A DNA stretch of 49,225 nt. Origin: a virus. The position numbers were made by a program, and so were the translations under genes. This document shows positions 35,665 through 46,800 of this stretch, one piece after another. The stretch spans positions 1-49,225 of the IMG/VR virus record IMGVR_UViG_3300009008_000063; one strand, given 5' to 3'. The stretch's first letter is position 1; every line of letters begins with the position of its first letter. The notes beneath the pieces were generated by a model. That model was not told the DNA's origin. It did not search any database and saw only the letters and a list, made by a program, of their open reading frames with translations.

Positions 35665-38600
35665 TTAACAATATAAATCATCTTCATCTTCTTCTGCTTT
35701 ACCTTCAGATTTTTCTAAATCTTTTGCTCTATCTTTAGTAATATTAATATTTTCATTATTAGAGTTAGCTTTCTTTTTATCTTCTTCAGATGTATTATCT
35801 AAATCTGATTTTTTTATACCTTCTTTGCTTTCAGGTGTAACTATTTGAAAGTTATCTGTTCTCTTAATTTCTTTAGAGTCCATGTCATCTATTTTTGTAC
35901 CTATTAATTTTATTGTTTTATCATTGATATCTGTTACTTGATATTCTTTTCTTCTATATTTAATAATATCACCAATTTTAATTTCTTTTGGTATTTTATT
36001 TTTCTTTTCCTTTATTATGTCATCTATTGGATTTAATTCCTCTAATAAAAATGTTTCATTATCTATTAATTTATATTTATATGTTTTACCATTTTTAGTA
36101 ACTGTATGAGTTTTACTAATATAGTCTATATGTTCATCAAATATTTTATCTAAATCTTTTGCAGTTTTTGCATTATTAATTTTATCATTTATATCATGTA
36201 TATATTTAAGTTCTGCTTCTGCAATTATTTTAGTAGTCAGATCATCTTCTACTTCTTCTGTTCTTAAAGTATATAAATGCATTTTTCCTTCTCCATTTAA
36301 CCATTTTACAGTTGAAGAAAAAGCTGCATAATATGTTACTCCATTACTTTTAACTGGATGTATATTATCTTTTGTTTTTTTAGTTGGTAAATCTTCTGTT
36401 TCTATAATTATTTCTTTACCACCTGCTTCTTCTACAGTCATAAATCCTTTATAACGAATAGCAACAATAGTTCCATCTAAAAAAAACATAGCTGCCATTT
36501 CAGGATTTTCAGAATCTGTTATTGGTGTTATTTTTGCATTTGCAGTTCTTATAGTAGTTGTTTTAGTTTTATTTAAAATTTTCTTTTTATTAGTTTCTGT
36601 AAAAATAGGTGTTTTAATTTCACCCATATCTTTTCTAGGATCATTTTCATCTAAAAGTCCAGCAGAAATTCGTCTTATTATAATTTCATTATCACCTTCA
36701 TCCCCTTTTCTTTTCATACCTCTCCTACTTTTTCTTTTTGTTTTTATAGTAGATTTAGAGTTATTTAATTTATTTTCTAATTCATCTATTTCATTTTTTA
36801 TTGCGTCCCTTATTTCTTTACTTAATTTTTTATCTTTTAATTGTTCTTTTAAATCACTAATTTTTTGTTCTATTGTTGTTTCTTTTTCTTCAGGTTTAAT
36901 TCCTTCATTCCATTTTTTTATAGCAATAAATATCTTATCACCTGGTTTAGCATTCTTAATCCTACTAAACATATAGTTATCAGGTACATTTTCACCATTT
37001 TCAATTTTAATTTTAATTTCATTTTCTACAATAGCTTTAATCTGATTTTGTAATTCTTCAGGCATATCTTCAAATTTAGTATCTGTAGTTATAATACCAT
37101 CATCTTCACCTTCATCTTTTTTATCATCATCCTCATCCTCATCATCTTTATAAGATGTTCCTCCAGGTTTAGTTACATTAACTGGGTTTATCCCTTCTTC
37201 TTCATAATATGCATTTAAAATATCTTGAATTTCTTTTAAATCTTCTTCTTTTGTTACTTCTTTACCAGCTTGTGGATTATCTATATCAAATCTATAATAA
37301 AAAGGTATTTTAATATCTAAACCTTGTAATAAAGCTTGAACAAAATGAGGTTTTGTAAAATAACCTGCATCATATAATTTATTTAAAACTAATTTATTTA
37401 ATTTTAATAACTTTTGATAACCATCATATGCTCTTTTTATATCTGCTTCTTTATTAGACCATATTTTATCTCTATATGTTTTAAATCTTTTTCTATACTC
37501 TTCAAATTCACCAGGGTTAAGCAATTTATCTATAGTATCTTCCATTATATTTAAATCAGAAGTTAAAGTGTGATAATCAATTATTTTTTGAAATGAATCT
37601 TCTAATTGTTCTTCTGTAACAAATTCTCCTTTACTTTTTGCAACACTTTTTACATAGTCTACATATATATCAAATAATTTATCAGCTTCAGTTTTTTTAG
37701 AATCAATAATATCTTCTAATTCTACATTAGATTTTAAAACTACTCTTCCATTTTCTAATTTTACTTTGTCCCCTCTATCTTCAATAACTTTGGATGTACC
37801 TCCAGCAGGAGTATTAAGTTTTACAGAATCACCAACAGTAACATCTCTATCTATTATTTTAGATTGTGGTTTATTTAATTCTGTTTCTAAAGTTAAAAGA
37901 CTATCTAAAAAATTATCTAATTTTTCTTTTTTTAGTTTTTTATTTTTTAATTCTTCTTTACTTTGTTTAGTTAAACTATCTGCATCTTCTAATGTATTTA
38001 TTTCAGACTGTAATAATTCTATTTCTGTAAAAAGTCTATCTTTAGTTAATAACACAGTAAATTCAGATGCTGATATATTTTTTAAAGATTTAATAGAAAG
38101 ACTATTTGCAATATTAGTTCTTCTTTCTAAAGCTTTATCAAATGAATGTTGTAAAAATACCATTTGATCTTTAGCATCTTCAAACGCTAAATAATCATTT
38201 TGAGCATTTATATATTCTGGAGTGCCAGGTTTAAACTGATTATAATCAAATGCATTGATCATTTGATCTGCTACTTGTTTTCTTTTTTTAATATTTTCAG
38301 CATTTTCAAGCATGCTGTCTAATTTAGCTCTTAAATCAACATTTTCTAATTCATTAATATTCATTGTTTGAGAAAATGCTTCTTTTAATGCAGTATCATC
38401 TAATTCTTGTAATTGTTTTATTCTTTGAATGTATCCATCAAACATACCAGTTTTTAATGCAGTAGCTACATGAATATATTCTTGTGTATTTTTTAAATCA
38501 TGCCATGTTTTATAATCACCTTCTTTTTCAGCTTGATTTTTTAATTTTTCTATTTCTATTTGAGCTAAACCATTTTCAGATAACGCATTTGCATATTTAA

Positions 38601-40434
38601 TTGGACTATTAAATAATTCATTTAACTTTATTACGTTATCTTTTATAATACCTTCTTCATAAGTTTTTTTATCTTTATATGCTTTTCTATCTGTAAAATA
38701 ATTAAAGGCATCTTTTCCTGCAGTACCTGCACCATAAACACTTCCAACCATACCACCCATAGCAAATCCAGACATAAATATTCCAAATCCTTCTTTACTT
38801 TTCATGGTATTCATACCTTTTATTATAGTATCATAATAACCACCTCTTTCACCACTATCTTTTGATACACCATAATACATATTCATACCAGCTGCGAGAC
38901 CTTCTTGATAAAGTTCCTGAACACCTTCTGCAACATTTCTTGAAGAATATTTTAACATATTTCTACCTATTGTTCTAGGATTATAAAACTGTTTTGTCCA
39001 AGGTTTAGCTGAATGTTTAACAAATTCAACAGAACCATCTTTTGTCATTTTATAAAAACCATTTTTTGCTACAGATCTAAAAGGTCTAAATGGAGTTGCA
39101 ATACCATCAAATACAATTTTGTTAGTCATATATATAAAAGGAGCATTCCAAGCAATTGTTTCCATACCTGCTTGTTTAGATTCAGCCATAACTTCTTTAA
39201 CTTGTTCAGCTGTCAAAGGTGTATCTTGATTTGCTAATATCTCATCATATCTTTTTTTAGAAACTTCATTTTCAACTAATCCTCCTTCTAATTTAGCTTC
39301 AGCCATTGCCATGTTTATATTTCTAGCATCTCTAACCGCTGCACCAAAAAATATATAACCATCCATAAAATCATATACATTTTCTGAACCATGTAATCTT
39401 TTAGCATTTCTTCCTTTTGTATATAAGTCTCCTCCAACTTTTGTCATATTTTCAAAAGGATTTATAACTTTACCCGCACCTTTAATAGTATTCCAAGCAA
39501 CTTTTGCAGCTCCTAAATTATTTATATTTCTTAAATCTTTAATAACACCTCCTCCAAATCTTCCCATTTTTCCTATTGTGGAATATTTCACACCAGTCTT
39601 AACTCCCTGATATAAAGCTTTAACACCTCTTCCCATACCTGCAACAAAAGGAATTGCCCCAGGTCCACCAGTTCCTATACCAGCAATAGCAGCACCAGTT
39701 GCTAAAACAGCTTCTTCAGTTAAAAAAGCTCCAATCATACCAAAAGTCATACCTGTATTTAACATAGTATTCATAGCCCAAGCACCAGTACCATCTCTTG
39801 ATGAAGAACCTATTGCCATAGCTTTATGCATTTTATCAGCATTTGCTAAATCTGTTGTTGTAAAATATCCACCACCTGAACCTATATCTGCCCATGATGT
39901 AAAATAATTATTATAGCCAGCAGAAAATACATTCCAAAATTGCTCATTTCCTCTATTCCAATCATCCCATATAGTTGTATTTTCATTATAAAATTTTTCA
40001 TTATCTCTATAAGGATTAAAACCTAATTTATTAAAATGTTCAGACTTATAATATCTCTGAAAATTTAATCCATCAAATGAAGCATTATATGTTCCAGGAG
40101 TTCCAGATTTTATTGGATCATACGCATATGAACCAGCATTATCCATTAACATTTGAGCATGTTCAGTAATAGATAATATTTCTTTATCAGGTGGAGTTCC
40201 TAAATTCCCTGAAGCAGTGTTTAATGCAGCATTTCTTTTTTGAGGGCTTTGAGGTATAAATGAAGAATGTGAAGGAATGTTAGAAGTTAATTCAAACATA
40301 TCTGAAGTATAATCAATAGCATTTGCTTGATTATGAGCAGAGTAAGTCGGATAATCAAGAGGTGGTTGTTGAGGTGGTTGTTGAGGAACTTCTTGATTTA
40401 ATTGAGGGTCATTTATTTCTAAATCTTCAGCCAT
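35665..40434 (-). CDS. Large virion cargo-like protein with hydrophobic and acidic segments, 1589 aa
   Basis: I recognise no enzyme motif. Residues 17-26 hold a PQQPPQQPP repeat. A Gly/Ala/aromatic-rich region (about 150-280) includes hydrophobic stretches (MTFGMIGAFL, AVLATGAAIAGIG, IPFVAGMGRG), and another lies near 550-575 (IFMSGFAMGGMVGSVYGAG). These could insert in a membrane during DNA ejection. The middle is long coiled coil (about 590-1050). An Asp/Glu-rich patch lies near 1095-1115, followed by charged helices and beta-rich segments (about 1290-1500). The C-terminus is acidic (EGKAEEDEDDLYC). Position between virion proteins and the polymerase fits crAss-like cargo proteins ejected with the genome; the role is inferred. 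Confidence 0.7.
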   Translation of the reverse strand: MAEDLEINDPQLNQEVPQQPPQQPPLDYPTYSAHNQANAIDYTSDMFELTSNIPSHSSFIPQSPQKRNAALNTASGNLGTPPDKEILSITEHAQMLMDNAGSYAYDPIKSGTPGTYNASFDGLNFQRYYKSEHFNKLGFNPYRDNEKFYNENTTIWDDWNRGNEQFWNVFSAGYNNYFTSWADIGSGGGYFTTTDLANADKMHKAMAIGSSSRDGTGAWAMNTMLNTGMTFGMIGAFLTEEAVLATGAAIAGIGTGGPGAIPFVAGMGRGVKALYQGVKTGVKYSTIGKMGRFGGGVIKDLRNINNLGAAKVAWNTIKGAGKVINPFENMTKVGGDLYTKGRNAKRLHGSENVYDFMDGYIFFGAAVRDARNINMAMAEAKLEGGLVENEVSKKRYDEILANQDTPLTAEQVKEVMAESKQAGMETIAWNAPFIYMTNKIVFDGIATPFRPFRSVAKNGFYKMTKDGSVEFVKHSAKPWTKQFYNPRTIGRNMLKYSSRNVAEGVQELYQEGLAAGMNMYYGVSKDSGERGGYYDTIIKGMNTMKSKEGFGIFMSGFAMGGMVGSVYGAGTAGKDAFNYFTDRKAYKDKKTYEEGIIKDNVIKLNELFNSPIKYANALSENGLAQIEIEKLKNQAEKEGDYKTWHDLKNTQEYIHVATALKTGMFDGYIQRIKQLQELDDTALKEAFSQTMNINELENVDLRAKLDSMLENAENIKKRKQVADQMINAFDYNQFKPGTPEYINAQNDYLAFEDAKDQMVFLQHSFDKALERRTNIANSLSIKSLKNISASEFTVLLTKDRLFTEIELLQSEINTLEDADSLTKQSKEELKNKKLKKEKLDNFLDSLLTLETELNKPQSKIIDRDVTVGDSVKLNTPAGGTSKVIEDRGDKVKLENGRVVLKSNVELEDIIDSKKTEADKLFDIYVDYVKSVAKSKGEFVTEEQLEDSFQKIIDYHTLTSDLNIMEDTIDKLLNPGEFEEYRKRFKTYRDKIWSNKEADIKRAYDGYQKLLKLNKLVLNKLYDAGYFTKPHFVQALLQGLDIKIPFYYRFDIDNPQAGKEVTKEEDLKEIQDILNAYYEEEGINPVNVTKPGGTSYKDDEDEDDDKKDEGEDDGIITTDTKFEDMPEELQNQIKAIVENEIKIKIENGENVPDNYMFSRIKNAKPGDKIFIAIKKWNEGIKPEEKETTIEQKISDLKEQLKDKKLSKEIRDAIKNEIDELENKLNNSKSTIKTKRKSRRGMKRKGDEGDNEIIIRRISAGLLDENDPRKDMGEIKTPIFTETNKKKILNKTKTTTIRTANAKITPITDSENPEMAAMFFLDGTIVAIRYKGFMTVEEAGGKEIIIETEDLPTKKTKDNIHPVKSNGVTYYAAFSSTVKWLNGEGKMHLYTLRTEEVEDDLTTKIIAEAELKYIHDINDKINNAKTAKDLDKIFDEHIDYISKTHTVTKNGKTYKYKLIDNETFLLEELNPIDDIIKEKKNKIPKEIKIGDIIKYRRKEYQVTDINDKTIKLIGTKIDDMDSKEIKRTDNFQIVTPESKEGIKKSDLDNTSEEDKKKANSNNENINITKDRAKDLEKSEGKAEEDEDDLYC

Positions 40435-40436
40435 TT

Positions 40437-43400
40437 TTATTTTTTTCTACTTTGATTATATTCATACCAAAATCTTTGGTTTTGAATTCTATAAGAATTT
40501 AATACATCATACCAAAATTCATATAAACCTTTATAATCATTAGGAGATACACCTTGGCTTGCAGCAAGAGATTGTTCTACATTCACAGGTTCAAGAACTG
40601 AAGTGTATATTTCTGGTTTATTTGTTTCAGGATTTATTCTAGCTTCTTTAACAGTCATGTGTATCATACCATCTTTTAATTGAACGGTTCCAGCACTATT
40701 TGCAAAATCAGGTATAGTCCATTGTTTCATCATTTTTTCTTCAACTCCACTTCTGACTCCATAAAATAGTTTTGTTTCTTCAGCTATTTTATAAGGTAAT
40801 TCAATTCTTATACCTTTAGTATGATTCCAATTTCTTGTTGGACCAGGTGCATTTTTTGTACCTTGATATTTATCAATAAATTTTTGATCAGGATATATTG
40901 TTAGTGAAGCAATATCTCTTTTATTAGCTGTAACAGCATTGTAATCAACATCAAATATATATTCAGCTCCTTGTGGCATTTTAGAATAATCAACAGGTTT
41001 TAATATTTCATCAAATATTAATTTTGTTAATTTTTTTTGTTTAGAATCTGTAAGTACTCCTGGTATTGTAACATCTACACCATCAGCATTTAAATTTTCT
41101 TCATATACTTCTAAAAAATCTCTAGTTAATACAAAAGGTTGAGATAATCTTTTTAATGTGGATAATTGTGCATATAATTCTTTTGAAGTAAAAGCTGTAC
41201 CACCACCTGCTCCTTCAAGATCAGACATAATACTTGGAGGTGTTACATGTTCACCATATAATCTTTTAAAATTATAATCTAATACCTTATGAAGATCTTT
41301 AGCATGATGTATTGCCTCACTTTTATGAAAATATGGTTTTTCTTTTGGAGCTTCATTCCAATCAAAAATATAATCAACTTTACCTCTATCAGGTGATCTA
41401 AAATAATCTGGTTGTGAACCTACAGCTTGTTCATCATATTGCATTGATTTTATATAACCTTTTTCAGCTGCATCAACATATGCATCAACAAATTCTTGAC
41501 CTGAGTAAGGAAATTCTCTATCTTTTGGCCAATACATTTGTTGTATAAGTTCACTCATACTAAGATTAGGATCTACACCATTTTCAATACATAAATCACT
41601 TGTACATGCACCTGCATTACCTTGACCTTCTTCAACAATATAATCACCAGGTATATAAGAATAAAAATTTTCACCAATTTTACCTGCAAAATAAAATTTT
41701 TCTCTTACTTTATTTAATTGTTCAGATTCATTTTTAACAATATTAGTATATTGAATCTTTTTTTCAGAATTTAATTTAAAATAAGGTTGTAGTTCTTGAT
41801 TTACAATATTCCAATAGTTTCCTAATTCAGGATTCATATAATTTGTATTAAATCCTAACATTCTTGAAACATCGCTTCCTTGAGTTATATCTCCATTAAA
41901 TTGATATAACGATTGTATGTAATCACTAACAAAAGCATTTCCTTTAGTATAATGATTCATTAAAATTTCTTGATTAGGTTTTGTATTATCATATGCTCCA
42001 TTATTTTCTTGAAATGATAATATTCCATTTATATATTCAATAGCATTAGCAGATGCTCCAGTTTTATCATTTATTAAATCATTTAATATTTGATCACCTA
42101 TCTTTTTATCATAAAAAGGATTTATAGATTTATCTAATGTATTAGATGATATAAAATCTTTTTGTATACGATTGACTAAATCTTTTAATATTATAGGTCC
42201 AAAAGTACTATCTCCTTCTATTCCTTTCATAAAAGTAGTGACTATTGCTGATTGTGCATAACTTATATCATTTTCTAAATCAGTTCTATAATCAATAAAT
42301 TCTTTTTCAATTACTTGTCCTTCAGAAGATTTTATTTCATCAGTAGAAGAACCAGTTGCTTCTGCTTCAACATTTCTAGGAACAAATCCTTGATTTGGAT
42401 CTTTAGTATTATAATTAAAAGACCATGGTTTCCATTTATTTTTTGCTTTTGAATTAACAGAACCTCCGTGTGCATCAATAATTTTATTAAGTTTTATTTC
42501 TTCTTTTTTCTCAATCTCATCTAACTTATATTCATGTTTTATTTTTGCCATTTCTTGATCTATAGCAAACTTGTAATCCATCTTCCATTTCGCTGATGCG
42601 TATTCATCAGCTTTTATTGTTTGCTTTATTGTTCCATATGCATAATCTGTAGCAATTTTTTCTAAATCAGTTTGCAACATGTTATTAGAAACAATAGAGT
42701 TTATTCTATTATTATATGTATTAATATCTCTAATATCAACCCCATTACTTAATAACATTTGAATTCTTTCTAAACGTTGTTTTTCACTTTCTATCGTTTC
42801 TTCTTGATCTTTTAAAAATTCATGATGCTCTGTTTCATATTTTTCAGGATAATGTTTTTTTAAAAACTGTTCCATTTGACTTAATTGATTATCTACATTT
42901 TTATATGCAGTATTATTTTGTAATTCTTGATCCGTGAAAACATCATATGCTTGATCTAATTGAATCATTGCATATTTATTCTCAGCTTCCTGTTCATTAT
43001 TATATTTCATTTCATTTTCAGAAAGCCATCTTCTTTTTTCAAGATCAGCTTTAACATTATAAAATGCTTGATATTTAGGATCATTAGAAAATACATTATT
43101 TAAATAAGACTGTAATGGTTGTCTTAAAGGTTCACCATTTTCAGTTGTTAACCTATATTTTCCATCACCAACCCAATCAACAACTTTAGTTTTTAGTTTT
43201 GCATCTTTTATTATTTTATTCGCATCTTTAGCTACATTTTGTGCAGGTATAAATTTAGGAGCATTCATTTTTAATGCTTCCTCATCTGAAGAATCCGCAT
43301 AATCTTGAATTTGATAATTCATATATTCAATACCACCATCCCAATATAAACCATCTGGACATTTTTTTGGATCAGTACAATTTTTTAATGCTTCAGCTTT

Positions 43401-43760
43401 ATTAAATTCATTTCTAATTTTTTTAGTATAAGACCAATCATGAATCATATTTTCATTTTCATATAAAGGTTTAAATACATTATATGCAGCATTTAAATTT
43501 TGTTGATTAGATAAATCAACAGCAGATAGTCTTTTTATTTCAAAATCAGCAAGTTTTAAAAACTCATCTCTTCTTTGCACATCTACTTGTCTTGTAAGAG
43601 GTGAATTAAATAAACTATTATATAATGAATTTAATTTACTAAAGTTGTTATCATACTGCTGTTGTCTACGCATCAAAGCATTTTGATACAACTGTAAATT
43701 AGGTTGCCACGGTTGTATTTGTGGAATATATTCTGGTATTTCTTTTATATATTTTGGCAT
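40437..43760 (-). CDS. Large virion cargo-like protein, 1107 aa
   Basis: No named family is recognised. The protein starts MPKYIKEIPEYIPQIQPWQPN and is mostly helical, with a long Gln/Glu/Lys-rich coiled coil (about 25-420, including a strongly charged EIEKKEEIKLNK helix). Aromatic-rich globular parts follow, and the end is basic (SYRIQNQRFWYEYNQSRKK). A small insert has three cysteines (GACTSDLCIENG near 725, TDPKKCPDG near 130). The start lies 47 bases after the upstream gene and the stop two bases before the next. Placement between the 1324- and 1589-aa proteins suggests packaging in the capsid with the polymerase; this is inference. Confidence 0.7.
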   Translation of the reverse strand: MPKYIKEIPEYIPQIQPWQPNLQLYQNALMRRQQQYDNNFSKLNSLYNSLFNSPLTRQVDVQRRDEFLKLADFEIKRLSAVDLSNQQNLNAAYNVFKPLYENENMIHDWSYTKKIRNEFNKAEALKNCTDPKKCPDGLYWDGGIEYMNYQIQDYADSSDEEALKMNAPKFIPAQNVAKDANKIIKDAKLKTKVVDWVGDGKYRLTTENGEPLRQPLQSYLNNVFSNDPKYQAFYNVKADLEKRRWLSENEMKYNNEQEAENKYAMIQLDQAYDVFTDQELQNNTAYKNVDNQLSQMEQFLKKHYPEKYETEHHEFLKDQEETIESEKQRLERIQMLLSNGVDIRDINTYNNRINSIVSNNMLQTDLEKIATDYAYGTIKQTIKADEYASAKWKMDYKFAIDQEMAKIKHEYKLDEIEKKEEIKLNKIIDAHGGSVNSKAKNKWKPWSFNYNTKDPNQGFVPRNVEAEATGSSTDEIKSSEGQVIEKEFIDYRTDLENDISYAQSAIVTTFMKGIEGDSTFGPIILKDLVNRIQKDFISSNTLDKSINPFYDKKIGDQILNDLINDKTGASANAIEYINGILSFQENNGAYDNTKPNQEILMNHYTKGNAFVSDYIQSLYQFNGDITQGSDVSRMLGFNTNYMNPELGNYWNIVNQELQPYFKLNSEKKIQYTNIVKNESEQLNKVREKFYFAGKIGENFYSYIPGDYIVEEGQGNAGACTSDLCIENGVDPNLSMSELIQQMYWPKDREFPYSGQEFVDAYVDAAEKGYIKSMQYDEQAVGSQPDYFRSPDRGKVDYIFDWNEAPKEKPYFHKSEAIHHAKDLHKVLDYNFKRLYGEHVTPPSIMSDLEGAGGGTAFTSKELYAQLSTLKRLSQPFVLTRDFLEVYEENLNADGVDVTIPGVLTDSKQKKLTKLIFDEILKPVDYSKMPQGAEYIFDVDYNAVTANKRDIASLTIYPDQKFIDKYQGTKNAPGPTRNWNHTKGIRIELPYKIAEETKLFYGVRSGVEEKMMKQWTIPDFANSAGTVQLKDGMIHMTVKEARINPETNKPEIYTSVLEPVNVEQSLAASQGVSPNDYKGLYEFWYDVLNSYRIQNQRFWYEYNQSRKK

Positions 43761-43807
43761 AACTGTAAATCTACAAAAATTTTTAAAGTTTAATAAACTT
43801 CATAAGT

Positions 43808-46800
43808 TTATGATCTTTGATTATATCTCCAATCATAATCATAAGGTTGAGGATATCTTCTTCTATTTCTTACATTAATATTAGGTTGATTTAAATCTCT
43901 CATAAGTTTTTTTAATTCATATTCATCTTTATAAGCTTTTCTTTGATCCTCATTCATACCTCTATATCCATCCCAATCAAAACTTGAATCTGATGAAAAA
44001 CTTTTAGAAGTTCTATTATAATTTATTGCTCTATCTCTTATATCAAATTGATCAGTGCTCATTAAAGAAAAATCTATTTCATTTGCCATATCACTTGATC
44101 TTAATTGTGCACTAGTGTCTAATGCTCTATTAATTCTTTTCCAATAATTATCTTTTATTGTATTTTGATCTGCAAAATAATCATTTAATTCTCTTGTATT
44201 AAACATAGATGCCTGATTCATTCTTGTAGCATTAGCATCACTAAATCTATTTAATATATCAACATTATAATTTGCTATATTAGAATCAATTTTAGATTGT
44301 TCACGTAAATTAGGAAATACACCACCAAGTGTTGTATTTTTACCAAAAGCTTTAACAGCATCTAAAGCTGTATTTTGTTGAGCCAATTGTTCATTAGCTT
44401 CATAATCTTTTGATTTTAATGTAGGTTCACCTATAAGAGGAGTGGATAAAGCCAAATCTCTTCTTTGTTTCCAAGGCCATCTCCATCTTCTCAATGGATC
44501 ATTTGGATTAGGGAATCCTTCTAATGTTTCATAATATATAGCTGATCCAGGAATAATTGGATCTGGATTTTCTTTAGGTGTTTCTTCAGGTGTTTTAGGT
44601 TCTTCTTTTGGATCTGGAATTTCTTTTAAGTTTGCAACATCAAAAGCACGATGACTAATTCCAAATAAATTATCTGTTCCAATTGGTTTACCTTGTTCAT
44701 TCGCACCTCTTAAATCAGGAATTTCAATTCCTTTGTCATCTGTAAATTTAACTAATTTTGTTAATGCATCATAATATGATTGTGGAATTTTATCAGGATT
44801 TATATATCTTCCTTTTCCACTACTTTTCATATTAGGTGATTTATCCCAATAATTATCAACTAAATTTTTCTTTTCTTTATGAAATTCATCAATAAGTTTT
44901 TGAAACTCTAAATATTCACTATGTTTCATTTGAGTTTGAAACTGTCTTTCAGAAGTTATTTTTTCTCTTTGATCAGTATTTTCATCCCAATATAAACCTT
45001 TATGAGTTCCAAATGCTGTAACCATATCATCAGGACCTATTTCTCCAGGTGGTTCTTGAAGCATTCTTATACTTCCACCTTGTCTGAATTCTTCTAAAAC
45101 TGAATCTACTTGATCCCAATCAACTTTATTAAGAAGGTCATCTGATTTATCATACCTTCCTTTACTATATAATTCTAACGCTCTATATAAATTTTCATCT
45201 ATGTTCGGATTAATATCTAATGATTGTAATCTAGGATTATCTAATATTCTTTCACCTCTTCTTTGTTTTCTTTCCCTATCACCTAGATACATTAAATCCG
45301 TAGCATTTCTATATCTTCTTCTATCTCTTCTTGTTCCAATATTAGATTCATAGATATCATCCACATTATCATAATTTGGAAAATAAGGTTGATCATAGTA
45401 ATTAGGTCCAGAAGCTGGAGCTATTTCTCTTATTGGTCTATTATAGGCATCTCCACCAACTGCAGGTCTATATTTAGAACCTGCATTCAGCCAATTCATG
45501 GTATCATTTTCTTGTGTGACTTGTCCTGGTGGAACTTGATACCTTCTTGTTGATCCTCCTTGTCTTTGATAAAAAGGTCTCTTATACCAAACAGCATCTC
45601 TTGCTGGATTTGGTAATGTTTCTGGTAAAGTATTATCTCCAGGATAATCAGGATTATCTATTCTATCTATATTATCATAATAAAATAATCTCGCATCATT
45701 CATTAATTTAGTTTGTTCTTCAGGAGATAAATTAGATATTGCATCAGAATATTTACCATATTCTGTTTCAAATTGTTGTTTTAAATCATTATCTGTCCAT
45801 CCATAATTATCCATAGCATCTTTATAATCAGCTCTACCAGCTAATCCAGTAGTATTTCCTTGACTTTTTAGATATTGATCTAACATATATATTCTTGGAT
45901 CATTTCCTGAACTATATCCATAATCTAACATTGCAGGTTGTACTTCTTTAGAAAAACCAGATATTGATGGTGCATAATCTCTAATAATTCTATTTACAAG
46001 ATCTTCTCTATATGTTGCACTACTTTCATCTAAATAATCTGCATCAGTAGGATCTAAATTAGTATATCTATTTGCTCCTAAATTAGAAAGACCATAAGCC
46101 CCTTGCCTTGAAGCATTATATCCACCACCTATTCCTTCAAAATCTAATATTTCATTAATTGAAGGTCTTAAATAACTATAATCTTCATCATCACCAGGTG
46201 GTGGAGGAGGTGGAGGTGGTGGAGGAGGTGGAGGTGGTGGATTATTTGGATCTTCCTCTTCAGGTTTAGCATAATCATATCCTCCAGTTGCACGCCAATT
46301 ACCATCTTTATCTTTTATAAAACTAGTTGAATTTACTGATTGTATTTCTCTTTCATCTTCCACTCCTAATCTTTCTAAAGCATCTAAATAACCTTGTCTT
46401 CTACGATTTCTCCAACTTTTAGGATTTCTTACTTTATCTTTAACTTGATTTAACGGATCTTTCCATGAAGAACCTCTTTCATTTCTTGCTTCATCCCATT
46501 CACTTCTAATATCTTCATATGAACCTTCTAATCCAAATCTTTGATCTTTTGGATCATCTTGTGTTTTATCAAAATATTCATTATAATCATATATTCTTCT
46601 TCCATCAACTATATCATAACCAGGAGTTGGTCTTTCATCAATACCATATCGAGTCCACATATCTCTTTCTTTATCCATTCCTTCTCTCATGTTACTTCGA
46701 TAATCTCTTTTTATTTTTCTTCCTTCTTTAGTTGATAAAAAATGTTTTAATCTATCATCATAAATATCTTCATAATTTGTAGTTGCTGGATCTCCTGTAA

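Noticed and set aside
37766-38167. Plus-strand ORF of 133 aa inside the 1589-aa gene
   Set aside because: Ser/Leu/Phe-rich translation of the opposite strand of a coiled-coil gene; a composition shadow.
46085-46180. Lysozyme or transglycosylase domain after the polyproline run of the 1324-aa protein
   Set aside because: The FEGIGGGYNASRQGAYGLSN-like opening is suggestive, but I cannot place the catalytic residues, so no enzyme call was made.
46540-46735. Small hydrophobic plus-strand ORFs inside the 1324-aa virion gene
   Set aside because: Two overlapping frames with Phe/Ile/Ser-rich sequence opposite an Arg/Asp/Tyr-rich gene; typical antisense artefacts.
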